Assembly: GCA_015039365.1 (NCBI GenBank)
Contig: WION01000640.1
Span: 1 to 26,388 of the forward strand
Reading direction: 5' to 3'
Origin: Amanita rubescens
Taxonomy: Eukaryota > Basidiomycota > Agaricomycetes > Agaricales > Amanitaceae
Length of the DNA: 26,388 bases
The notes below the pieces were generated by a model, which worked only from the letters and a program-made list of their open reading frames with translations, was not told the origin of the DNA and ran no database searches. Of the stretch, positions 1 through 11,163 are shown in pieces (position 1 is the stretch's first letter; each line of letters starts with the position of its first letter). A program made the translations under genes and the position numbers.

Positions 1-2130
1 TCATTGAATGAATTGGCATGAATCAGTCTCAATATCCATTTCTTTCTTTTCCTCCATGACTTCTACCTTCAGCTTCTCTGCCTCATCCCACCTCCCCTTC
101 ATGTATATGTGGATGCTAGAAATTACCCATGCTGGTAAGAGTGTCTAATTCTGGTACGTGGATCCACACTTTTCTTCATTGCCTGCATGACTTTATCTCC
201 AGCTTCTCTGCCTCATCCCACCTACCTGGTTCCTGTATATGGATGCTAGATTAACCATGCTGTCAGGTACAGGCTGGGTGCTGTGATCCAAGCTTTTCTT
301 TCCTTGCTTCCTACTTCCAGCTTCTCTGCCTCATCCCACTTCCTGGTTCCTGTATGTGGATGATAGATTAGCCATGCTGGTAAGAGTGTTGGGTGATGTG
401 ATCCAAGCTTTTCTTTGCTTGCTCACGACTTCAATATCCAGCTTCTCTGCCATCCCACCTCCCCTGGACTGTATGTGGATGCTAGATTAGCCATGCTGGT
501 AAGAGTCTGGGTGGTGTGATCCAAGCTTTTCTTCCTTGCCTCCATGACTTCTACCTCAGCCTTTCCTGTCCCATCTCCCCTGCACTGTATGTGGATGCTA
601 GATTAGCCACTGGTAAGAGTGTCTGGGTGTGTGATCCAAGCTTTCTTGCTTGCTTCATGACTTCTACACCAGCTTCTCTGCTATCCCACCTCCCCTGCTT
701 CCTGTATGTGGAGGCTAGATTAGCCATGCTGGTAAGAGTGTCTGGGTGATGATCCAAGCTTTTCTTTGCTTGCCTCCATGACTTCTACCTAGCTTCTCTG
801 CCTCATCCCACCTCCCCTGGTAACTGTATGTGGATGCTAGATTAGCCATGCTGGTAAGGTGTCTGGGTGGTGTGATCCAAGCTTTTCTTTGCTTGCTTCC
901 ATGACTTCTACCTCAAGCTTCTCTGCCTCATCCCACCTCCCCTGGTCCTGTATGTGGATGCTAGATTACCCATGCTGGTAAGGTGTCTGGGTGCTGTGAT
1001 CCAAGCTTTTCTTTGCTTGCTCCATGACTTCTACCTCAAGCTTCTCTGCCTCATCCCACCTCCCCTGGTTCCTGTATGTGGATGCTAAATTACCCATGCT
1101 GGTAAGAGTGTCTGGGTGCTGTGATCCAAGCTTTTCCTTCTTAGCTTCCATGACTTCTATGTCCAGCTTCTCTGCCTCATCCCATCTCCCCTGGCACCTG
1201 TATGTGGATGCTAGATTAGCTACAGTGATAAGAGTATCTGGGTGCTGTGATCTAAGCTTTTCTTTGCTTGCCTCCATGACTTCTACCTGAAGCTTCTCTG
1301 CCTCATCCCACCTCCCCTGCTTCCTGTACGTGGAGGCTAGATTAGCCATGCTGGTAAGAGTGTCTGGGTGATGTGATCCAAGCTTTTCTTTCCTTGCCTC
1401 CATGACTTCTACCTGAAGCTTCTCTGCCTCATCCCACCTCCCCTGGTAACTGTATGTGGATGCTAGATTAGCCATGCTGGTAAGGGTGTCTGGGTGGTGT
1501 GATCCAAGCTTTTCTTTGCTTGCCTCCATGACTTCTACCTGAAGCTTCTCTGCCTCATCCCACCTCCCCTGGTTCCTGTATGTGGATGCTAAATTACCCA
1601 TGCTGGTAAGAGTGTCTGGGTGCTGTGATCCAAGCTTTTCCTTCCTAGCTTCCATGACTTCTATGTCCAGCTTCTCTGCCTCATCCCATCTCCCCTGGCA
1701 CCTGTATGTGGATGCTAGATTAGCTACAGTGATAAGAGTATCTGGGTGCTGTGATCCAAGCTTTTCTTTCCTTGCTTTCATGACTTCTACCCCAAGCTTC
1801 TCTGCCTCATCCCACTTCCCCTGGTAACTGTATGTGGATGCTAAATTACCCATGCTGGTAAGAGTGTCTGGATGCTGTGATCCAAGCTTCTCTTTCCTTG
1901 CCTCCATGACTTCTACATCCAGCTTCTCTGCCACATCCCACCTCCCCTGGATCCTGTATGTGGATGATAGATTAGCCATGCTGTTAAGAGTGTCTGGGTG
2001 GTGTGATCCAAGCTTTTCTTTCCTTGCCTCCATGACTTCTACCTCCAGCTTCTCTGCCTCATCCCAACTCCCTGCTTTCTGTATGTGGATGCTAGATTAG
2101 CCATGCTATCTAGAACAAATGGATGTTTTG
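1..2130 (-). repeat. TPR array of receptor copy 1 (126-bp units)
   Basis: At least 16 tandem 126-bp units, read on the minus strand, encode 42-residue kinesin-light-chain-type TPRs of the form HPDTLTSMANLASTY..QGRWDEAEKL.VEVMEARKEKLGS. Between 966 and 2033 eight units are open and nearly identical. The positions that differ are the two residues after STY (SY, RC, RN, RK, RI), the residue after EKL (Q, D, E, G) and S/M-A/G in the helix. Units below 965 carry many 1-4 base losses that break the frame. Confidence 0.95.
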
Positions 2131-3759
2131 GTGCAAGATTTGCTTTCCTTCTTTCAAGCATCCACATTGTTAGCTTTTCCAATTCATTCCAACTCCCAAT
2201 ATGATCATATACAAGTGAAAATCGACCACATTCATCATCATAGTAAAAATTATTTAGATTCAGCTGTGCTGCCTGATTATTGATTGTTCTTATGTGTGGT
2301 GTGAGCAACCCACAATATTCATAATTGTCAATCTTATAGTCCAACTCCACAGAACAAGCTACAAATGCCTTTGTCATAAGAACCTGCTGAGTAATTTCCA
2401 TCTTTGGAATTCTATTCCTGCTCCAAGAATGCACTAACGGGTGAACTGAATAATGTGTTCCACTGCTCTTAATGAGGGAAAATGACAGCAGCACTTGAAT
2501 TCCTAAATGAAATTTCATTTTATTCCATTCTCCCATTTCATCCAAGAACAAGACCTTAGGATTTAAGATTGTTATTGAAAGTGGGAGACCATGTTCCTTT
2601 TCTTCATCAATGTTTCTCTTCTTATAGTTCTCTGCAGCATTTTTGAACAACTCTGCTGGTATATTCTCATGATGCAAAAAGGCAAATATCTGATGTAGAG
2701 TAATAGCACTCTCAGCTGCCATAGCTTTAGGATCTTTTTTTTGTGCAGCTCTTCCTTCAATTTCTTTCATTGAGATTTCCCAAGTTCCATAGGTGCAGGA
2801 TCCATAATCAGATGCTCCTTTAAATAAAGGATTAGACATTAATTGATCATGATTCTTGGCATATAATTCCATGTAATCATCAAGGGGGCATTTACAAGTT
2901 AGCATATATGCCCCAGCTTGGTCAATTGCAAGTGGAATCCCTCCCAGCTTTGAAATAAGTTGCTTGGCCACAGCTTGGATATTCTCTGATGTGTAATTTA
3001 GCCTGGCTGATTTTGATAGTAGAGATAATGCTTCTTCTTCTCCCATTTCAAGAACCTCCATTGACTTTTCTGTGATTCTCTTCAGTTCCAAATTCCTGCT
3101 TGTTATCAAGATATTTCCCCCATTTCCAGGAGGGAGGAACTTTTCTACTATTTGGTATCCTCCATCTGCATTATCATATATCATCAACCAATTGAACTTT
3201 TAGAAATCCACATTAGACAGATGCAGCTGAAGAGGCAGCTTCAGCATGCCACTATTTGCTGGGCAATCTTCCTGAGTGTGAGATCAATAGTACTTGCTGA
3301 AGAAGCATCAATCCAAAATATGTCAGAAAATCTACATACTCAATCATCTTATGTAGTTATTAAACTGTTTAGTGGCACTCACAGTGTTTCATTCTTCAAA
3401 ATTTGAGGCAAATTTGAGTCTTGCCAATGCCTCCCATGCCATGCAAAAGAAATGACTTTCTTTGTTTTGTGGCAATTGAGCCAAAATAATCCTTCAGCCT
3501 CTCTAAGATATACCACGACCAGTAAAGATGGTACTAGAATGCCTCAGAGGAGGCAAGGGTGGTAGCATATCAGAAACAACTGAGTGACGGAGCTAAGAGT
3601 AATCATGATCATGATATCACACTAGTAGCCCAAAGTTACATACATAATTCCCAGATTATTGAACTGGGCTTGTCAAACAACCTGGCTCAGTGAAGAATTG
3701 CCCTCTGAGCTGGCCAAGGTGGGTTGGTTGTCCCCTATAGTGTAGGTTTGGTTGCTCAT
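1..3759 (-). CDS. NB-ARC/TPR NLR-like receptor, copy 1 (3' end cut by window, several frameshifts)
   Basis: Probable STAND ATPase receptor: NB-ARC switch plus a TPR sensor, cytosolic. A candidate start is the ATG at 3757-3759 (MSNQTYTIGDNQ...). A 64-nt GT-AG intron (3580-3643) leads into the linker VSDMLPPLPP and FTGR. Walker A is GMGGIGKTQ (about 3420-3446). A second intron (3332-3382) sits at the same place as in the paralogue at 6572-11163. Then come FSDIFWIDASS, Walker B LMIYDNADGG (about 3165-3195), the sensor ITSRN and GIPLAIDQAGAYM. The TPR array starts near 2130 and runs off the left edge. Frame breaks, mostly losses of one base, lie near 3700, 3510, 3400, 3245, 3200 and 2070, and many below 966. 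Two long clean frames (2039-3187 and 966-2033) survive. It is either a functional gene with consensus errors or a recent pseudogene. The family call is firm; the exact coding path is not. Confidence 0.85.
1022..1767 (-). repeat. 504-bp higher-order duplication inside the TPR array
   Basis: The stretch 1022-1262 recurs at 1526-1766, an offset of exactly 504 bp or four 126-bp units. Both copies carry the diagnostic order RCQGRW unit, then SMGNLASTYRNQGRW unit, with the unusual ITVANLAS variant. The copies differ at only a few bases. This shows block duplication of several TPR units at once, not stepwise addition of one unit. Confidence 0.85.
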
Positions 3760-4404
3760 GATTCTGTTAGGAGCGTGGCTGTCAAAGACAAAGAGCGATC
3801 ATAACGCACGTCACACTTGGCCATACTTGAAAGCATGACCGGCAAAACCCGCTTGTCTTAACGCTTTGCCAAACAACGCTCGGGCCATCAGCGCCCGATC
3901 GCTCCGCTCCAGCAACGTCAGGTCTGCTGGCCACGACCACTCTCGCTCTGGGATGCACACTTTTGACGGTGAGTCGTTATCTCCCGCCGCTTCATTTACT
4001 GCTGACATCCGCTCCCCTCACCACTCCCAGCCAACACCACATTCGTCACTGCCGTTCTCCTTCGCCGCCGACGCCCGCAATCTATGCCCAGTCCCCTACT
4101 CCTGCTGCCACGCCCTAATGCTCCAATCCGCAATGAACGACAACTCACCGCTTACTGATGCCCTATCGTTCCACGCCCAATGACTCCAGCCGCCTGCTCA
4201 CGCTTTTGTACGGGATCCTCGCCGGCGCCACATGCTCCCTTCGTTATCATCGCTATATGGCACTTCTGGCATCTATGAAGCAAATTCGAAGGAAAAGATA
4301 CCGCTGGAGATGACGTTATCGCTAACACGGGCGCCGTAAAGGTATGCGATAACACCCATACGCGTTAAAATAAAAATAATGGACCTCTTTGTAGCTCAGG
4401 ACGT
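3760..4404. other. Intergenic, no gene recognised
   Basis: Between the start of receptor copy 1 and the next reading frame. The 3810-4200 part is clearly richer in G and C than the receptor gene beside it and has overlapping open frames on both strands (3811-4008 minus, 3866-4183 plus), neither with a recognisable domain. It may be a remnant of an older gene or element, but nothing in it can be named. Confidence 0.5.
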
Positions 4405-4632
4405 ATGCCTCTTATGTCACCTCGAGTGGAAACATATGGCCCTCTCCTCTTGAAGGGTGACGTGCATAGAATAAAGGAGCTCGTTCAGGCTGTTATGGTG
4501 GGTGACCTCGACGTGGCAAATGCACGGCCACAGAGAGGGCAGGATTATGAGCGTGATGGACAGTCTTGTTCGGACGGGAAGAACCGGAGTAAGAATGAAC
4601 AAAGTACTAGTCGAAGGTTAGCTTATTAGGGA

Positions 4633-5209
4633 GTGGAAGTAGTTCCGGGTGTGGAGTACCCGAAGGAGGTCGAGTACTCATTTAACAGTGATATTGCATT
4701 CTTACCTTGCATTACAGATATTATATGCGCGCGTTTTCACGACTGTTCATCGATGCCGGACTTTGTAGAATTTTGGTTTCTCTCCGTAGATGCAAGTGCC
4801 GAGGCCTTCAATACAGGGTATTTAATCGAAAGAAAGCAATATATTCAAACTGACCCCCCGTTTCAGGCAAACATCCTCCTCGAGGCCGACTTGCATGTTC
4901 AAACCGTCGATTGGATTAACCCAAATTCGGAAGCTACAAACTGCTACATCATCTTACAACTCTGCGGCCTTGAGCTTTTCGGATACTCCGAGACTGCCGT
5001 TCCGATTCAGACAAAGGATTATCAGGACAGGTTACGACTTTGGATGTCTTTATTATGAGGCGAGCAAATCGAAATATGCTGGGTTCGTGCTAAATGATGA
5101 TTACCAGATTCATGACGATATTATAGCTTTCAAGGGTAGAAATGAGCTTGATATCGCTGAGCTTGATATCGCGAAGCTCGTCGGTGAAGGAGAGCTCCGC
5201 CCCGAATGA
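4633..5209 (+). pseudogene. Unrecognised reading frame, probably broken
   Basis: An open frame at 4633-5058 starts MEVVPGVEYPKEVEYSFNSD. Near 5040 the protein-like reading moves to another frame (GCLYYEASKSKYAGFV...) that ends at 5209. The two together give about 190 residues, rich in acidic and aromatic residues, with no signal peptide or clear membrane segment. A 15-bp tandem duplication at 5144-5173 repeats the residues ELDIA. A shorter frame just upstream (4405-4629) may be part of the same gene behind an intron. I recognise no family. A faint similarity of ILLEADLHV to the ILLR.DLH block of fungal HNH proteins is too weak to name it. Confidence 0.35.
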
Positions 5210-5487
5210 ATGAACCGGCTATGGATGACAAGGAGTGGGGCTTGATTTTGCGGTGTTGGCGATGACCGACCTGAAATTGCTGATGTCACGGAGTATATGT
5301 TGGACTCCGGCGAAACCGTGCCCGCTGAAGAACGAAGACGGTAGACGTGACAAAAAACAATCTTGATAACACTCATTCATGTTGCGTTAGCCAAATTTCC
5401 TTGTTGGGTATGAATGGTAATGGACATTTTAATGCACGACGTAATGTGCGATCGAGCCATGTTCTCTTTGTGCATCATTACGAAAAG

Positions 5488-5872
5488 AAATAAAACCGTC
5501 GGAGAATAGTCATGTTGACAGTGCAGAAACCCGGCGGCAGGAACAGAAGAGATCTTCGAAGGGCTTGAGCCTTGGTTGATTTTTATATAGAGAATGCTCA
5601 TGGGCGTATACCACGGTGGACCAGCCCAACCAAAAGTATTGTAGCTGGTTGTGATAGACCGGCATGACCAGGTGAAACTCGTTCGTATTCAAGACTCAAG
5701 AGCGCCTCAAACGCCGGACGGTGTTCAGCTTGTCTTTCCCCTTCATATCTCGGCAGAACGATGTAAGGCCCGCCGCAAACGCCGGAGATAAACGACGACT
5801 TGTTTCATCCCAGTCCGCGTTGGGGACCTACGGATTTGGTACCATAAACATCAATTCTATCCTTGTAGAGGT
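5488..5872. repeat. Dispersed repeat, copy 1
   Basis: First of three direct copies (others at 13795-14210 and 16258-16680). Shared blocks include the stretch around GCTTGAGCCTTGGTT, CTCAAACGCCGGACGGTGTTC-like sequence and CCCAGTCCGCGTTGGGGACC. This copy stops matching after the ACCATAAACATCAATTCTATCC region near 5870, so it lacks the palindrome and the channel-gene fragment found beyond that point in the other copies. No terminal inverted repeats or target duplications were seen. Confidence 0.85.
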
Positions 5873-6571
5873 CGACCAACGTATTGCTGAGAATGTGGAG
5901 TACGTCCTCCACCCTGTTTACCTCGTCGAAACGTCGAGTCATGAGCCGTGCCACAATTATTGAGCAGTTGTGTACATTCCGAGGCCGTAACGAAGTGAGG
6001 CGAAGTTCGGTCTTATAACCGAATTTTCGCCTGCAGCGCCCGGGTATTTAAGTAGCCGATAGCCGAGTCGCGGATTGCCATGCTGGACCAAACATCAGCA
6101 CAGCCATGTCAGTCAGAACGACAGTTGACTGGCCCGCTTACTGGTAGGGTTGTCAGTGAACTGAGTGAAGTGACTTATCAGTGAGCAAAGTTTTGAGAAC
6201 CACATAATTGGAATAGGCTGTACACTTGCTATTGGACAAGGCATGTCCAAATATAGACATACATTTATCATACACTGTGGTATTGAAAAAAAACAAATGT
6301 GAATTGACATACTACTCAACACTTCAGTTTTCTCCATATGTATTTGAATTCCTTAATGAACTTATTCCCAGGTTGCATTGCAATGTGCTCAAGATGTTCA
6401 AGTTCACCAGAACTGGAATGCTACATCATAGGATAGGTCAGAAGTAATGTGGGAGTTGATGTGCAATGATAGAATACCATGGGCACCACATCTTGACTCT
6501 GTTCCTGCACCTGATGTGAAACATCTTTGAAATGGTCATGGGTCCTGGAGATCTATACAAGAATAGTAGAT
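5873..6571. other. Intergenic stretch downstream of receptor copy 2
   Basis: Starts G/C-rich (5873-6130) and becomes A/T-rich towards the receptor gene. Short open frames on both strands (6113-6337 minus, 6226-6447 plus) show no known motif. It should contain the 3' untranslated region and polyadenylation signals of receptor copy 2, which ends at 6572, but none could be placed with confidence. Confidence 0.5.
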
Positions 6572-9500
6572 CTAGTATAAAAACCAATCAATGAGCTTTA
6601 CCTTTGTCTTTCTTGCACTCATCACATCCATCTCAAGTCTCTCTGCCTTGTCCCACCTTTCCTGCTTCCTGTATGTTGATGCCAAATTGGCCATGATGAT
6701 GAGAGTGGATGGGTGGTCTGATCCAAGTGTTGTTTTGTATGCATTCATCACATCTATCTGAAGCTTTTCTGCCTCACCCCACCTTCCCTGATACCAGTAT
6801 GTTGATGCCAAAATGCCCATGATGTTGAGAGTGTCTGGGTGGTCTGATCCAAGCTTTGCTTTGAATCCATTCATCACATCCATCTGAAGCTTCACTGCCT
6901 CATCCAACCTTCCCTGATGTCTGTATGTGGATGCCAGGTTTCCCATGCTGATGAGAGTGTCTGTGTGGTCTAATCCAAGCTTTGCTTTTAATGCATTCAT
7001 TACATCTGTCTGAAGCTTCTCTGCCTCATCCCACCTTCCCTGATTCCAGTATGTTGTTGCCAAATTGGCCATGAGTGAGAGTGATGGTGGTCTGATCCAA
7101 GTGTTGTTTTATGTGTTCATCACATCCATCTGAAGCCTTTCTGCCTCACCCCACCTTCCCTGATACCAGTATGTGATGCCAAAATGCCATGTTGAGAGTG
7201 TCTGGGTGGTCTGATCCAAACTTTGACTTTAATCCATTCATCACATCCATCTGAAGCTTCACTGCCTCATCCACCTTCCCTGATGTCTGTATGTGGATGC
7301 CACCCATGATGAGAGTGTCTGTGTGGTCTAATCCAAGCTTTGTTTAATGCATTCATACATCTGTCTGAAGCTTCTCTGCCTCATCCCACCTTTCCTGATT
7401 CCAGTATGTTGTTGCCAAATTGGCCATGCTAGTGAGAGTGTGGTGATCTGGTCCAAGGTTTGTTTGTTCATTCCATCCATCTGAAGCTTCTCTGCCTCAT
7501 CCCACCTTCCCTGTCCCATATGTCAATGCCAAATTGGCCATGCTGAGAGTGTCTGGGTGGTCTGGTCCAAGTTTTTTCTTTTTTGCATTCATGACATCCA
7601 CCTCAAGCTTTCTGCCTCATCCCACCTTCCTGATTCCAGTATGTTGATGCCAAACCATCTATGGCAAGAGTGTCTGGGTGGTCTGATCCAAGCTTTGTTT
7701 CCTTGCATCATCACTATCTGGAGCTTCTCTGCCTCATCCCACCTTCCCTGATTCCTGTATGTTGATGCCAGGCCATGTATGAGAGTGATGGGTGGTCTGG
7801 TCCAAGCTTTGTTTGTGCCTTCATTACCTCCAACCCAAGCTCTCTGCCTCATCCCACCTTTCCTGTCTTATGTTGATGCCAAATTAGCCATGCTGGTGAG
7901 GTGTGTGGGTGGTCTGATCCAAGCTTTGTGTTGAATGCATTCATCACATCTATGTCAAGCTTTTCTGCCTCATCCCACCTTCCCTGATTCCTATATGTTG
8001 TTGCCAAATTGGCCATGCTGGTGAGAGTGTCTGGGTGGTCTGATCCAAGCTTTGTTTTGAATATTCATCACTCCATCTGAAGCTTCTCTGCCTCACTCCA
8101 CCTTTTCTGATTTGAGTATGTTGATGCCAAATTGGCCATGGTACTGAGAGTAGATGGATGGTCTGATCCAAGCTTTGTTTTGAATGCAGTCATACATCCA
8201 TCTCAAGCTTCTCTGCCTCATCCCACCTTCCCTGATTCCTGTATGTTGATGCCAAATTGGCCATGCTGGTGAGAGTGTCTGGGTGGTCTGAGCCAAGCTT
8301 TTTTTGCATTCATGACATCCATCTGAAGCTTCTCTGCCTCATCCCACCTTCCCTGATTCCAGTATGTTGATGCCAAACTATCCATGCTGGCAAGAGTGTC
8401 TGGGTGGTCTGATCCAAGCTTTCCTTTGAATCCATTCATTACATCCATCTCAAGCTTCTCTGCCTCACCCCACCTTCCCTGATTCCTGTATGTTGATGCC
8501 AGATTAGCCATGCTGGTGAGAGTGTCTGGGTGGCCTGATCCAAGCTTTTTTTGCACTCATCACATGCATCTGAAGCTTCTCTGCCTCATCCCACCTTCCC
8601 TGATTCCAGTATGTAGATGCCAAACTGGCTATGCTGGTGAGAGTGTCTGGGTGATCTGATCCAAGCTTTATTTTGAATGCATTCATCACATTCATCTCAA
8701 GCTTCTCTGCCTCATCCCACCTTCCCTGATTCTCATATGTTAATGCCAAATTAGCCATACTGGTGAGAGTGTCTGGGTGGTCTGATCCAAGCTTTGTGTT
8801 GAATGTATTCATCACATCCATCTCAAGCTTTTCTGCCTCATCCCACTTTCCCTGATTCCTGTATGTTGAAGCCAAATTGCCCATGCTGGTGAGAGTGGAT
8901 GGGTGGTCTGATCCAAGCTTTGTTTTGAAAGCATTCATCACATCCATCTGCAGTGTCTCTGCCTCATCCCACCTTCCCTGATTCCAATATGTTGCTGCCA
9001 AGTTGGCCATGCTGGTGAGAGTGTCTGGGTGGTCTGATCCAAGCTTTATTTTGGATACATTCATAACATCTATCTCAAGCTTCTCTGCCTCATCCCACCT
9101 TCCCTGATTCCAGTATGTTGAAGCCAAATTGGCCATGCTGGTGAGAGTGTCCGGGTGGTCTAGTCCAAGCTTTATTTTGAGTGCATTCATCACATTCATG
9201 TCAAGCCTCTCTGCCTCATCCCACCTTCCCTGATTCCTGTATGATGATGCCAAATTGCCCATACTGGTGATACTGGATAGGTCATCTGATCCCAGCCCCA
9301 TTTGGAGTCCATTCACCACATCCATGTCAAGCTTTTCTGCCTTATCCCACTTTCCCTGATTCCTATATGTTGATGCCAGATGGGACATAGTGGTGAGAGT
9401 GTCTTTGTGGTCTGATCCAAGCTTTGATTTTCTTGCATTCATGACATCCATCTGAAGCTTCTCTGCCTCATCCCACCTCCCTGATTCCAGTATGCCATTG

Positions 9501-11163
9501 CCAAATTGGCCATGCTGGTGAGAGTGTCTGGGTGGTCTGATCCAAGCTTTGTTTTTCTTTGATGAACTACAACATGTAACAATTGTTCCCCCTCATCCCA
9601 GCTTGCAGCACGATCAAATACAAATGTAAATCTTGCATGTTCATCATCATAATACCTGCTGTTCAATTTTAATCCCAATCCATGCAAAATATTTGACCTA
9701 ATGTGTGGTGCAAGTGATTGACAGAATTCATAATTATCAGAATACCAGTCAGGAGCTATTGAACAGGATAACAGTGCTCTTGCTCTGTAAAAGTGATCAG
9801 TTACTTCTGCTTTTGGTATGCAGTTCCTACTCCAAGCATTTACTAGTAGGTGCATGGAATACAGGTGATTATGACTTCTGACAAGAGAGAATGAGAGTAA
9901 AACCTGGATGCCCTGCAGAAACTTTAATTTATCCCACTCCCCATTCCCTATGAACACAGTTTCATCATCCAGCAAACTCAATGATGATGAAAGATAGACA
10001 TATTCCTCAATATGTCTTTTCACATAGTTCTCAGCAGCATTTTTGAATAATTCTTGTGGTATATTAGTATGATCTAAGAAAGCAAAGATCCTCAAGAGCT
10101 TGATGGCACTTTGTGCTCCAACAGATTCCTGCAAATTATCCTTTGCAGCTATATCCTCCATCTTTTTCATGGAAATGTCCCATGTCCCATATGTAGATGT
10201 CCCATAATCTGAAGCACCTTCAAATCCTGGAGCACTCTGCATTAACTTGTCCTTGTATCTTGTGTACAATTCCAAATAACCATTAATGCTGCCACCACAG
10301 AAATGCATGTATGCTCCTGCTTGGTCAATGGCAAGAGGGATTCCATCCAATTGTGACACAAGCTGCTGGGCCAGATTATATATATCATCATCTGTGCCAT
10401 CAAGCATGGCTGACTTCAAAAGCAAGGAAATAGCATCTTCATCTTCCATGCCATGAACCTCCATTGAGTTCTTGCTCAATACAAACTTCTTCAATGCAAT
10501 ATTCCTAGATGTTATCATAACATTTCCTCCATTTCCTGGTGGGAGGAACTTCTCAACTACTGAGTAATGTCCATCTAATCCATCATACACCATAAAGAAG
10601 TTGGGCCTCTGAGAAATCCAATCAAGAGCAGATCTGGCTGAGGGTCTACCATCTGGTGAAGTGCTGTAGGTTGAGGATATTTGTGTGAGTACAAATTCAA
10701 CACTTTTCTCTGAGGAAGCATCAATCCAGAAGACATCAGAGAACCTTAAATAAGTCAGTTATTTTGAATTACTATACCAATTTGTAAACTTACAAATCAG
10801 GATTTTCTTCAATGAATTTAAGGCAAATCTGAGTCTTGCCAATACCACCTAAACCATGCAAAAGGAAAAAAGATCTTTGGCCTTCAATATTGGAGGTAAA
10901 GTGATCCCTCAGCTTCTGCAAGTACTCATCTTGGCCTGTAAAGAAAGTACTGGAACGTTTAATAGGAGGTAAAGGAGGAAGATCAATGTTGGAAGGATCT
11001 GCACAATAATAGTTGATCTATGAGTGTTCATTATTGACAGGATCCGGTGGGAGAATGCTGAAATGCAATACCTCTATGAATTGGCTATTTATGGCAATAT
11101 ATTCTGGTATCCAGCAAAGATACTATAGTAGTTTCAATACCTGGGGTGGATCTGTTCTGACAT
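6572..11163 (-). CDS. NB-ARC/TPR NLR-like receptor, copy 2
   Basis: Paralogue of the receptor at 1-3759, here with its 3' end (stop at 6572-6574, tail KVKLIDWFLY). Read from the 5' side: linker IDLPPLPPIKRSSTFFTGQ, DEYLQKLRDHF, Walker A GLGGIGKTQ (about 10840), a 49-nt intron 10745-10793 that rejoins the frame as DLFSDVFW, Walker B FFMVYDGLDG (about 10590), ITSRN, GIPLAIDQAGAYM (about 10330), then the TPR array. The NB-ARC frame 9439-10593 is clean. One base is missing at about 9478 in the first TPR; the next frame (8504-9451) is clean, 7073-8503 is broken many times, and 6572-7072 is clean again. A likely start is the ATG at 11161-11163 in good context (ACCATGT, MSEQIHP), but the short exons between it and 10990 could not be resolved. 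The role as an intracellular sensor, possibly in non-self recognition, is inferred from the family. Confidence 0.85.
6590..9545 (-). repeat. TPR array of receptor copy 2 (126-bp units, about 23)
   Basis: Length divided by the 126-bp period gives about 23 units of the type HPDTLTSMANLASTYWNQGRWDEAEKL-MDVMNAFKTKLGSD. Variation gathers in the residues after STY/ATY (WN, RN, EN, RH, WY, RK) and the residue before MDVM (Q, E, D). The units form their own sequence group, distinct from those of receptor copy 1 (VMNA..K.KLGSDH against VMEARKEKLGSH/QH). Each array therefore homogenises within its own gene. Confidence 0.95.
6719..7435 (-). repeat. Three-unit tandem duplication in array 2
   Basis: 6719-7079 and 7080-7435 are two copies of the same three TPR units, in the same order: the unit with the rare CTGATACCAGTATG spacer, the CTGATGTCTGTATG unit, and the TTGTTGCCAAATTGG unit. 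The left copy is open. The right copy carries several 1-10 base losses, so the offset shrinks from 372 to about 366 bp instead of 378. Confidence 0.85.

Noticed and set aside
516..1827. Plus-strand frames full of SFSASSHLPW repeats
   Set aside because: They are antisense readings of the TPR array.
1..2130. CRISPR-like or satellite array
   Set aside because: The 126-bp period encodes a 42-residue TPR without spacers, so it is a protein repeat.
3811..4008. Minus-strand frame ending LRQAGFAGHAFKYGQV, faintly like the H.FR.G motif of tyrosine recombinases
   Set aside because: Too short, no Arg or Tyr catalytic partner visible, Lys in place of Arg and a stop directly after.
3866..4183. Plus-strand 105-codon frame
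   Set aside because: Low-information Ser/His/Pro composition and overlap with an equally good frame on the other strand; no domain.
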